The position numbers were made by a program, and so were the translations under genes. Under the pieces are notes generated by a model, which had not been told where the DNA came from, made no database searches, and saw only the letters and a list, made by a program, of their open reading frames with translations. A DNA stretch of 30,627 bases. Source: an uncultured Candidatus Melainabacteria bacterium. GTDB lineage: Bacteria > Cyanobacteriota > Vampirovibrionia > Gastranaerophilales > Gastranaerophilaceae. This document shows, piece by piece, positions 24,901 through 30,627 of this stretch (the first letter of the stretch is position 1; each line of letters opens with the position of its first letter). Where the stretch lies: positions 1 through 30,627 of the forward strand of contig CAKVGW010000018.1 of the NCBI GenBank assembly GCA_934747325.1, written 5' to 3'.

Positions 24901-26661
24901 ATGAGAAGTGATAATATAAAAAAAGGTATTGCAAGAACTCCGCATAGAAGTCTTTTGATGGCAACAGGAGTTTCTAAGAAGAACATGGAATCTCCATTTA
25001 TAGGGATTGCGAGTTCGTTTTCGGATTTAGTTCCTGGACACATAGGAATGCGTGATTTAGAACGCCAAATTGAAAAAGGTATTCACTCAAACGGTGGTCA
25101 AGCATTTATTTTTGGAGTGCCTGCGGTTTGTGACGGAATAGCAATGGGACATTCCGGCATGCAATATTCACTTCCTTCAAGAGATTTAATCGCTGATTGT
25201 GTGGAAACGGTTGCGAATGCGCATCAATTAGACGGTTTAGTATTACTTTCAAATTGTGATAAAATTACTCCGGGGATGCTTATAGCAGCTGCGAGGATAA
25301 ATATTCCTACAATCATTGTAACAGCAGGTCCAATGCTTGATGGGGAAAGTCATTGTGAAAAATTAACAATGATTAAAGGTGCGTTTGAAGCTATCGGCAA
25401 ATACAGAAACGGAGAAATAACCGAGCAAAGATTATTAGAGCTTGAAGAGGCTTCTTGCCCTTCTGCAGGTGCTTGTCAAGGTTTGTATACAGCAAACACA
25501 ATGGCTTGCTTAACGGAAGTTTTAGGAATGAGCCTTCCTTATTGTGCAACCGCAGCAGCTGTTTCTTCTCAAAAACGCAGAATTGCATTTGAAAGCGGAA
25601 TGCAAATCGTTGATTGGGTTAGACAAGATATCAAGCCTTTAGATATAATTACAAGAGATAGTCTGAGAAATATGATTATTGCGGATTTAGGTATGGGTGG
25701 TTCTACGAATTCGTTCTTGCATATTTTGGCTTTAGCAAATGCTGCAGGATTGGGTGAAGTTTCTGTGTTGGCTGACACCTCACCCCAACCCTCTCCTCAA
25801 GGAGAGGGTGCAAAGTGCGCTCAATTAGCACAAGAGGTCATTCCCTCTCCACGGGGGATGGAGGGGGCTTATCAAGAAATCCCTCAAACAGTTTCACTTA
25901 AAGACTTTGACGAACTTTCTCACAAAATCCATCAATTTGTTAAGCTAGAACCTTCATCAAGCATAACAATGACTGCATTTCATCAAGCTGGTGGAATTCC
26001 TGCTGTAGTGGATGAACTTATAAAAAGTGTTCCTGAATTTAAAGCGACAAGAGAATTCGCAGGAGTTTATTCTGATAAATCAATTATTCATCCTTATTCA
26101 GAACCGTTTACAACAAAACCGGGGCTGGGAATTTTACGAGGAAATATTGCGCCTGAAGGGTCTGTAATTAAGATTTCTGCTGTTGATGAAAGTTGTTACG
26201 AATTTGAAGGCGTTGCAAAAACTTTTGATTCGGAAGAAGACGCGATGAAGGCTTTAGAAAATGATTTAATTAAAGAAGGCGATGTAATTGTTATCCGCTA
26301 CGAAGGACCAAAAGGCGGTCCCGGCATGAGAGAAATGCTGGCGCCGACATCTCTTCTTGTGGGTAAAGGTTTGGGTACAAAAGCTGCTTTGATAACTGAC
26401 GGACGTTTTTCGGGCGGAACAAGAGGAATTTGTGTCGGACATATTTGTCCCGAAGCTGCAAATGGTGGTGTAATTGCTTTGATTAATGACGGTGATAAAA
26501 TAAAAATTGATATTAACAGTCGAACATTAGATTTATTGGTATCTGATGAAGAATTAGAAGAACGTCGCAAAAAGCTTAAGCCTTATACAACAAAAGCAAA
26601 AGGTTATTTGGGTAAATATTCAAGAACCGTGCAAGATGCAAGTCATGGGGCTATTGTTTAA
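24901..26661 (+). CDS. ilvD: Dihydroxy-acid dehydratase with an in-frame repeat insertion
   Basis: A 586-residue iron-sulfur enzyme that dehydrates 2,3-dihydroxy-3-methylvalerate and -isovalerate in isoleucine and valine synthesis. Family motifs are clear: [30 protein letters not shown] with cluster ligand C119, [17 protein letters not shown] with C192, and the C-terminal [10 protein letters not shown]. Homology runs through [10 protein letters not shown] (about 277-286) and resumes at [13 protein letters not shown] (about 331). Between them lies a segment encoding [11 protein letters not shown] and [10 protein letters not shown] from palindromic repeat DNA, making the protein about 30 residues longer than usual. 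The frame is intact, so the enzyme is probably functional. No other ilv gene is nearby. Confidence 0.92.
   Translation: MRSDNIKKGIARTPHRSLLMATGVSKKNMESPFIGIASSFSDLVPGHIGMRDLERQIEKGIHSNGGQAFIFGVPAVCDGIAMGHSGMQYSLPSRDLIADCVETVANAHQLDGLVLLSNCDKITPGMLIAAARINIPTIIVTAGPMLDGESHCEKLTMIKGAFEAIGKYRNGEITEQRLLELEEASCPSAGACQGLYTANTMACLTEVLGMSLPYCATAAAVSSQKRRIAFESGMQIVDWVRQDIKPLDIITRDSLRNMIIADLGMGGSTNSFLHILALANAAGLGEVSVLADTSPQPSPQGEGAKCAQLAQEVIPSPRGMEGAYQEIPQTVSLKDFDELSHKIHQFVKLEPSSSITMTAFHQAGGIPAVVDELIKSVPEFKATREFAGVYSDKSIIHPYSEPFTTKPGLGILRGNIAPEGSVIKISAVDESCYEFEGVAKTFDSEEDAMKALENDLIKEGDVIVIRYEGPKGGPGMREMLAPTSLLVGKGLGTKAALITDGRFSGGTRGICVGHICPEAANGGVIALINDGDKIKIDINSRTLDLLVSDEELEERRKKLKPYTTKAKGYLGKYSRTVQDASHGAIV
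25778..25867. repeat. Palindromic repeat inserted in the ilvD reading frame
   Basis: ACCCTCTCC, loop TCAA, GGAGAGGGT form a perfect hairpin at 25788-25809. A second, imperfect one, CCCTCTCC with GGAGGGGG, spans 25843-25867. Together they look like a dispersed intergenic repeat of the CACCCCAACCCTCTCC type known from many bacterial genomes, here translated in frame. Short pieces of the same type (GGGAGAGGGTG) flank the inverted-repeat element near 17845. Confidence 0.75.
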
Positions 26662-26693
26662 GTCAAATGTGTGAATATCATAGCCTTTTTATA

Positions 26694-26735
26694 ATGGAAA
26701 ATTGAAAGTGGAAAATGGAAAGTGGAAAATGGAAA
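26694..26735. repeat. Tandem heptamer repeat, six copies of [AG]T[GT]GAAA
   Basis: ATGGAAA, ATTGAAA, GTGGAAA, ATGGAAA, GTGGAAA and ATGGAAA follow one another without gaps between the ilvD stop and the rpsO terminator. No gene is present in this 159-nt gap. Heptamer short tandem repeats (STRR) are a known feature of several cyanobacterial genomes. Confidence 0.75.
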
Positions 26736-26786
26736 ATTGTTTTAAATTTATCTGTTTAAAATTTGTATAATTGTTTTATAATACAA

Positions 26787-26818
26787 AAAAAGAACCGCTC
26801 ATTGAGCGGTTCTTTTTT
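26787..26818 (-). terminator. Bidirectional rho-independent terminator between rpsO and ilvD
   Basis: AGAACCGCTC (26791-26800) pairs perfectly with GAGCGGTTCT (26804-26813), flanked by an A-tract on the left and a T-tract on the right. On the minus strand it begins 3 nt after the rpsO stop and ends in a T-run; it can also end ilvD transcripts. Confidence 0.85.
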
Positions 26819-26820
26819 GA

Positions 26821-27084
26821 TTAACCTCTGATTCCTAATTCTTTAATTAGGCTTCTGTAACCTTCAAGATTTCTATCTTTCAAGAATGAAAGAAGTCTTT
26901 TTCTCTTACCAACCATCATCAAAAGACCACGTTTTGTAGCGAAGTCTTTTTTGTTAGATTTCATGTGTTCAGTAAGTTCAGAAATCTTTTTAGTTAACAT
27001 TGCAATTTGTACTTCTGCAGAACCTGTATCTTTTGCATTAGCACCGAATTTTTCAATAATTTCTTGTTTGTTTTTTAAGTTCAT
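26821..27084 (-). CDS. rpsO: 30S ribosomal protein S15
   Basis: An 87-residue primary 16S rRNA-binding protein of the small-subunit platform. The sequence shows the family's conserved [16 protein letters not shown], the [19 protein letters not shown] segment and [17 protein letters not shown]. The length is close to the usual 88-89. AAGGAAA precedes the ATG. In many bacteria rpsO is followed by pnp; here the gene stands alone with its own promoter (27189-27217), a roughly 100-nt leader and a terminator. Confidence 0.97.
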   Translation of the reverse strand: MNLKNKQEIIEKFGANAKDTGSAEVQIAMLTKKISELTEHMKSNKKDFATKRGLLMMVGKRKRLLSFLKDRNLEGYRSLIKELGIRG

Positions 27085-27182
27085 TATTGTATTTCCTTTT
27101 AAATTGTGGTCTTTGGAGATTTGTTATCGACTACAAATTCCGCCGAACCGTGTGAGTGACATATTGGCGTAAGCACTCTACA
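27085..27182 (-). promoter_or_regulatory. rpsO 5' leader with two hairpins, possible S15 autoregulatory site
   Basis: From the predicted transcription start near 27182 to the rpsO ATG lie about 98 nt with two stems on the minus strand: GAGTG (27174-27178) with CACTC (27154-27158), and GGA..TTTGT with ACAAA..TCC (27141-27115). S15 represses its own synthesis by binding leader RNA in several phyla, using unrelated structures, so this is a plausible site. The binding role is inference. Confidence 0.35.
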
Positions 27183-27188
27183 TAGCTA

Positions 27189-27217
27189 AATATATTACAA
27201 GCAGATACAAAAATCAA
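27189..27217 (-). promoter_or_regulatory. Sigma-70-type promoter of rpsO
   Basis: On the minus strand TTGATT (27212-27217) and TATATT (27189-27194) are separated by 17 nt in the gap between minE and rpsO. Confidence 0.6.
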
Positions 27218-27243
27218 GATTATTGCTTAATAATACTTAATTG

Positions 27244-27753
27244 TTAAGCATGACTTTCTTCTGTTTCACTAGAATTTTCTTCTGCTTCAGAAGTTTCATT
27301 ATCTTCGTCTCGATTTTCAGAATTATTATCAGTATCTTCAGTTTCTTCCGAAATTTCAATATTTTCTTCCGAATTTTCTTCATCTGATTCTGCGGATTCT
27401 TTAATTTCCTCTGCTTTAGCTTCCAATTTTTCAGCTTCAGCTTTTAAAGTAGCTTCGATTTCTTCTTCATCTTTTGCTCTAATTACAGGAATTGAAAGCA
27501 TTAACGCAACTTGGTCGCCTTCGTGTTCAAAGTTAAGCTCTAGAAGTTCTTTATCCAATTCAACGTAGCGAGAAAGTAAATCTATCAATTCTCCGCGCAT
27601 TTGTTCCAAAATTTTTGGCGTTAAATTAGTTCTATCTTGCATCAAAACAAGTTTCAAACGGTTGGTCGCTACTGATTTAGAAGCATCGCCCTGTTCTTCT
27701 TGAGGGCGGAAGAACTTAGCCACGGTATTATAAATATCTGTGAAAAGTCCCAT
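27244..27753 (-). CDS. minE: Cell division topological specificity factor MinE with acidic tail
   Basis: A 169-residue protein. Residues 1-93 are a full MinE: an N-terminal membrane-targeting helix (MGLFTDIYNTVAKFF), the MinD-contact region ATNRLKLVLMQDR, and the dimer domain ending in VALMLSIPV. MinE stimulates the MinD ATPase and drives pole-to-pole oscillation. Typical MinE has 80-95 residues, but here about 75 more follow, almost all Glu, Asp, Ser and Asn, probably disordered. It begins 1 nt after the minD stop, so the two are coupled. The same composition appears in the MinC linker of this operon. Confidence 0.93.
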   Translation of the reverse strand: MGLFTDIYNTVAKFFRPQEEQGDASKSVATNRLKLVLMQDRTNLTPKILEQMRGELIDLLSRYVELDKELLELNFEHEGDQVALMLSIPVIRAKDEEEIEATLKAEAEKLEAKAEEIKESAESDEENSEENIEISEETEDTDNNSENRDEDNETSEAEENSSETEESHA

Positions 27754-27754
27754 C

Positions 27755-28567
27755 CTACACCTTCGCTTTCAATTTTGCAAAAACATTTTTCAATTTAGCA
27801 ACAAAACCTTTTGGCTCATCCAAATCTAAAAACGGAACTTCTTCACCTAAAATTCTTTGTGCTACGTTTCTGTAAGCTTTACCGGCAAGCGCGTTTTCAT
27901 CATTAACAATTGGCTCACCTTTGTTTGTAGATGTAATAATACCTGTATCTTCAGGTATTATACCAATTAGCGGACAAGAAAGAATTTCTACTACATCATC
28001 AACGCTCATCATTTCGTTGCTTTTGATTAAGTTTGGACGAACTCTATTTAAAAGAAGTTTGTAACTTGTGATTTCTTCTTTTGATTCCAAAAGTCCGATA
28101 ATTCTATCAGCGTCACGAATCGCTGACATTTCCGGAGTTGTAACAACGATTGCTTCGCTTGCACCTGCTACTGCGTTTTGGAAACCTTGTTCAATACCTG
28201 CAGGGCAATCAACTAGAACGAAATCGTTTTCTTCCTTCAATGTGTCACAAATTCCTTTTAACTGCTCAGCGTTAACTGCTGTTTTATCTCTTGTTTGAGC
28301 AGCTGCAAGTAATGAAAGATTAGGATTCTTTTTATCTTTTACAAGCGCTTGTTTAAGTTTGCAACGTTCTTCTATTACGTCAACAATTGTGTAAACAATT
28401 CTATTTTCAAGACCAAGTAACAGGTCTAAATTTCTAAGTCCCAAGTCTGTATCAATAAGAACAGTCTTATAACCGGCTTTAGCAAGTGCTGTACCAATGT
28501 TTGCACTTGTTGTAGTTTTCCCTACTCCGCCTTTTCCTGATGTAATTACTATAACTCGACCAGTCAT
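27755..28567 (-). CDS. minD: Septum site-determining ATPase MinD
   Basis: A 270-residue ParA/MinD-family ATPase that binds the membrane as an ATP dimer and recruits MinC. The deviant Walker A is SGKGGVGKTT (residues 10-19), switch I and II are seen as DTDLGLRNLDLLLGL and LVDCPAGIEQGF, and the C terminus GFVAKLKNVFAKLKAKV is the amphipathic membrane-targeting helix. Its ATG shares one base with the minC stop (TAATG), and AAGGAG lies within the end of minC. Confidence 0.96.
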   Translation of the reverse strand: MTGRVIVITSGKGGVGKTTTSANIGTALAKAGYKTVLIDTDLGLRNLDLLLGLENRIVYTIVDVIEERCKLKQALVKDKKNPNLSLLAAAQTRDKTAVNAEQLKGICDTLKEENDFVLVDCPAGIEQGFQNAVAGASEAIVVTTPEMSAIRDADRIIGLLESKEEITSYKLLLNRVRPNLIKSNEMMSVDDVVEILSCPLIGIIPEDTGIITSTNKGEPIVNDENALAGKAYRNVAQRILGEEVPFLDLDEPKGFVAKLKNVFAKLKAKV

Positions 28568-29577
28568 TAATCTCTCCTTAATTTTTTATAAATTACTATT
28601 TTTCCTTCTTCAATTTGAGCTTCTTCCGGTGTAAACTCATTTGTTTTTTGAACGTAAGGTACGTTCAATGTGTCATTTCTTCTAGCGTAAAGACCTGCAA
28701 TTCTTAATTGAATTGCGTTTAATTTTAAAGCTCTTACTTTTGCTGTAACATTACCCAAAGAGCCTGCATGAGCGATACCGCCCAAGATGCCCCAAACAGT
28801 AATGTCACCTGTTGCAACGATTTCACTACCAGGGTGAGCATCGCCTATAATCAAAATATTACCTTCATAGCTTACAGTTTGACCTGAACGCAATGTTTGG
28901 TTTATGTACAAAGTTGGCAAGCTTTCTGTGTTAACTGTATTTTCTTCTGCGCCTTGAGGTAAAACATCACCTGTATCAAGAAGAATGTATTTGCTTGCGT
29001 CTTCGTTTTTAATTAAACCTTCGTTTGTAGCAAGTGTTTCAAAATCAGTCCCGAATGTATCTGCATGAATAACTTCTGATAATTCTTGAGTTGTTTCTTC
29101 TTCGTAAATATCTTCAATCCCTTCGGTTGTTTCAATTGGGCTTGAAGATGTCGGAATATCTGCATGAACTTCAACAGTTTTGTTTTCTTCAATAGATACA
29201 GCTTCTTGTGGTTCATTAACTTCTGTTTTTACAACAACTTCTTCTTCCTTAAGATTTTCATCAGGTTCACAAGTCACAGTCGGTTCTACATTATCTGAAA
29301 CCTCTGAAACAATTATACCCAAGCTTACGGCAGAAGCTTCCGTTTGTTCTGAATTTGTATCAATAAAAGCAATTGATGCGTCCATTGATTCGATTAAAGC
29401 TTTTATGCTCAAAAGTTGAGATTGTTTTAAATCTAAACTTCCTAATTTTAAACAAATATTTTTCCCTTTTACATCAGGATGCTCCATTATCGAGCTAAGT
29501 TCAAATACAAGTTGAGTTGTATTTTTTGCGTTGCTTAAATCAATAATAAAGCCATTCTCTACAAAACCTTTTTCCAT
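28567..29577 (-). CDS. minC: Septum site-determining protein MinC with long acidic linker
   Basis: A 336-residue FtsZ-polymerisation inhibitor. Residues 1-92 form the MinC_N domain, which contacts FtsZ; residues 222-300 form the C-terminal beta-helix that binds MinD, with LRSGQTVSYEGNILIIGDA and GDITVWGILGGIAHAG. The linker between them (93-221) is about 130 residues of Glu/Thr/Ser/Val-rich sequence, whereas MinC usually totals about 220-240 residues. About 35 extra residues follow the beta-helix. It is the first gene of minCDE with its own promoter. GGGA precedes the ATG. Confidence 0.92.
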   Translation of the reverse strand: MEKGFVENGFIIDLSNAKNTTQLVFELSSIMEHPDVKGKNICLKLGSLDLKQSQLLSIKALIESMDASIAFIDTNSEQTEASAVSLGIIVSEVSDNVEPTVTCEPDENLKEEEVVVKTEVNEPQEAVSIEENKTVEVHADIPTSSSPIETTEGIEDIYEEETTQELSEVIHADTFGTDFETLATNEGLIKNEDASKYILLDTGDVLPQGAEENTVNTESLPTLYINQTLRSGQTVSYEGNILIIGDAHPGSEIVATGDITVWGILGGIAHAGSLGNVTAKVRALKLNAIQLRIAGLYARRNDTLNVPYVQKTNEFTPEEAQIEEGKIVIYKKLRRD

Positions 29578-29609
29578 TTGATTTTCCCAAATAATCTACC
29601 ACAGTTTTT

Positions 29610-29638
29610 AGAATAGCTTAAATATTTTTAATATTCAA
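29610..29638 (-). promoter_or_regulatory. Sigma-70-type promoter of minCDE
   Basis: On the minus strand TTGAAT (29633-29638) and TATTCT (29610-29615) are separated by 17 nt, about 33 nt before the minC ATG. Confidence 0.55.
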
Positions 29639-29684
29639 TAAAGTGTGACACAATGTAAATTTTGATTTTTAATGTTTTATATAA

Positions 29685-29714
29685 AAAAGCGAGCAACATA
29701 AGTTACTCGCTTTT
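29685..29714 (-). terminator. Rho-independent terminator after rplR
   Basis: AAAAGCGAG (29685-29693) pairs with CTCGCTTTT (29706-29714), extended inside by AAC with GTT around an ATAA loop. It lies 23 nt after the rplR stop on the minus strand, so the ribosomal protein transcript ends there. Confidence 0.8.
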
Positions 29715-29737
29715 AATGATTTGTTCGTGTTTCTTAA

Positions 29738-30106
29738 TTAGAACATCAAACCTGCTTCTCTAGCAGCATCAGCTAAAGCAGCAACTCTTCCGTGATATAA
29801 GAAACCGCCTCTATCGAATACAACGCATTCAACGCCTTTAGCCAAAGCTTTCTTTGCGATAGCTTCGCCAACAACCTTAGCAGCTTCGATATTACCACCG
29901 TGAGCCAATTTTTCTTTAAGGTCTTTATCAACTGAAGATGCTGAACATACTGTTACATGTTTTTCATCATCAATCAATTGAGCGTAGATGTGTTTTGTGC
30001 TTCTATAAACAGCCAATCTTGGGAATTCAGTTGTACCAGCCAACTTAACTCTTAATGCTTGGTGTCTTTTTTGTACTTTTGGTTTTCTAATTTCTTGTTT
30101 AATCAT
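29738..30106 (-). CDS. rplR: 50S ribosomal protein L18
   Basis: A 122-residue 5S rRNA-binding protein of the central protuberance. It shows the L18 features [13 protein letters not shown] [19 protein letters not shown], the [19 protein letters not shown] segment and the ending [19 protein letters not shown]. The ATG at 30106 follows AAAGGA at good spacing and gives the normal length; a TTG at 30130 only adds translated leader. It follows rplF on the same strand, but 359 repeat-rich bases lie between the genes, and a terminator instead of rpsE comes after it. Confidence 0.96.
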   Translation of the reverse strand: MIKQEIRKPKVQKRHQALRVKLAGTTEFPRLAVYRSTKHIYAQLIDDEKHVTVCSASSVDKDLKEKLAHGGNIEAAKVVGEAIAKKALAKGVECVVFDRGGFLYHGRVAALADAAREAGLMF

Positions 30107-30180
30107 TTTGGTTTTCCTTTCTTTGCCCAAATCTGCTTGATACCACTCAAGGATTTATGTGGGCGATGTGTTTTTAGTCT

Positions 30181-30265
30181 TTAAGTCGTTAGGTCATTAA
30201 GGCGTTAAGTTCGTTATAAATTATTTTATAAATGAACCTAAGGACTTTTCGACTTAACGTCTTAA
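30181..30265. repeat. Inverted pair of four-unit octamer arrays
   Basis: Four degenerate octamers, TTAAGTCG, TTAGGTCA, TTAAGGCG and TTAAGTTC (30181-30212), face four in reverse orientation, GAACCTAA, GGACTTTT, CGACTTAA and CGTCTTAA (30234-30265), across a 21-nt AT-only centre apart from one G. They can form a long imperfect hairpin in the RNA upstream of rplR. Confidence 0.7.
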
Positions 30266-30283
30266 CAGTTTATAGTGCTAATT

Positions 30284-30357
30284 TTGAGGTTGACCTGTAG
30301 TTTTTAAACCAATTTGTAATTATACCAATGTCAACCGACCAAATGTCTACGTGCGTA
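30284..30357. repeat. 74-bp direct repeat, copy 1
   Basis: Matches copy 2 (30389-30462) at 69 of 74 positions without gaps, at a period of 105 bp. It begins TTGAGGTTGAC and ends CTACGTGCGTA. Within it GGTTGAC (30288-30294) and GTCAACC (30330-30336) are inverted arms. With the octamer arrays it fills the noncoding gap between rplF and rplR. Confidence 0.85.
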
Positions 30358-30388
30358 CCGTATTTTCTTTGGTCTAGTAGTTTCACTA

Positions 30389-30462
30389 TTGAGGTTGACT
30401 TGTAGTTTTTTAACCAACTTGTGATTATACTAATGTCAACCGACCAAATGTCTACGTGCGTA
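30389..30462. repeat. 74-bp direct repeat, copy 2
   Basis: Second copy, ending 3 nt past the rplF stop codon on the minus strand. It keeps the GGTTGAC (30393-30399) and GTCAACC (30435-30441) arms. The 31-bp spacer between the copies is unrelated to the repeat. Confidence 0.85.
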
Positions 30463-30465
30463 GCA

Positions 30466-30627
30466 CTACTTTTTACCTGCTTTACCGGCTTTACGTCTGA
30501 TGTATTCGCCTTCGTATTTAACACCTTTTCCTTTGTAAACTTCAGGTGGTCGTTTGCTTCTGATGAATGCTGCAACGTCACCAACTGTTTGCTTGTTAGA
30601 GCCTTTTACAGAGATTTTAGTGTTAGC
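30466..30627 (-). CDS. rplF: 50S ribosomal protein L6, C-terminal part (truncated by window edge)
   Basis: The last 53 residues of L6, read on the minus strand: [20 protein letters not shown], then [20 protein letters not shown] and the ending KAGKAGKK, which is the diagnostic L6 C-terminal signature. The stop is TAG at 30466-30468. The N-terminal part lies beyond the window. L6 binds 23S rRNA near the sarcin-ricin loop. It is the gene before rplR in the spc operon. Confidence 0.95.
   Translation of the reverse strand, partial: ANTKISVKGSNKQTVGDVAAFIRSKRPPEVYKGKGVKYEGEYIRRKAGKAGKK

Noticed and set aside
30107..30130. TTG start of rplR at 30130
   Set aside because: It would translate the Shine-Dalgarno region; the ATG at 30106 gives the normal L18 length.
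30181..30462. Possible CRISPR array
   Set aside because: The repeats are octamer arrays and one pair of 74-bp repeats with internal symmetry; there are no regular spacers and no cas genes.
30270..30584. A 104-residue minus-strand frame with two copies of THVDIWSVDI
   Set aside because: The protein repeat is only the translation of the 74-bp DNA repeats, and the frame overlaps rplF out of frame. It has no ribosome-binding site.

Overview
The window is AT-rich and looks like chromosome from an uncultured gut bacterium of the Vampirovibrionia/Melainabacteria group, most likely Candidatus Gastranaerophilales. This placement is an inference. It rests on complete bacterial housekeeping genes (prfA, coaE, clpP, rpsO, rplF, rplR, ilvD, minCDE), a FlhB/EscU-type export protein, a Maf/DUF115 protein, and large hypothetical proteins with N-terminal [NK]F[KR]A-like tags of the kind I associate with that lineage.

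Layout. 1-2117: the start of prfA (minus), then a two-gene plus-strand unit of a winged-helix-like protein and a degenerate DUF262/GmrS-like protein. 2293-7670: a tightly packed operon of two membrane-associated unknowns and a GH13 (alpha-amylase family) protein. 7729-8977: coaE and an RsuA/RluB-type pseudouridine synthase (minus). 9105-11125: a zinc metallopeptidase gene split by a frame change at a poly-A tract. 11134-12229: a YbgC-like thioesterase, glyoxalase I, and an unlisted 50-residue gene. 12216-15830: clpP, an MFS transporter and a PglK-like ABC exporter as one minus-strand unit. 15902-22702: a LapA-like membrane protein, the EscU/FlhB-like switch protein, a 308-bp nested inverted-repeat element, a FliA-like sigma factor, a D-2-hydroxyacid dehydrogenase, a GGDEF protein, tRNA-Arg(TCT) and a Maf-type protein. 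22717-26661: an exported unknown, a glycine-zipper protein, and ilvD carrying an in-frame palindromic repeat. 26821-29577: rpsO and minCDE. 29738-30627: rplR and the end of rplF, separated by 359 bases that are mostly repeats.

How the genes relate. The sigma factor, EscU/FlhB homologue, Maf protein and diguanylate cyclase together suggest a motility or export theme, although no filament or basal-body gene is present. minC, minD and minE are one unit for division-site placement; MinC and MinE carry unusual acidic extensions.

The strongest candidate for something undescribed is a promoter-like element upstream of three unrelated lineage-type genes (positions 2234, 11999, 23377). Each copy has an [AG]GCAA box and, at exactly the same 22-nt offset, ACTTTATATATAT. 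Five other genes in the window have ordinary TTGACA/TATAAT-type promoters with 17-nt spacers, so the element looks like a separate promoter class or regulon. Other notable structure: repeats inside a ribosomal protein operon, a repeat inserted in the ilvD reading frame, and a metallopeptidase whose frame would be restored by one extra A.
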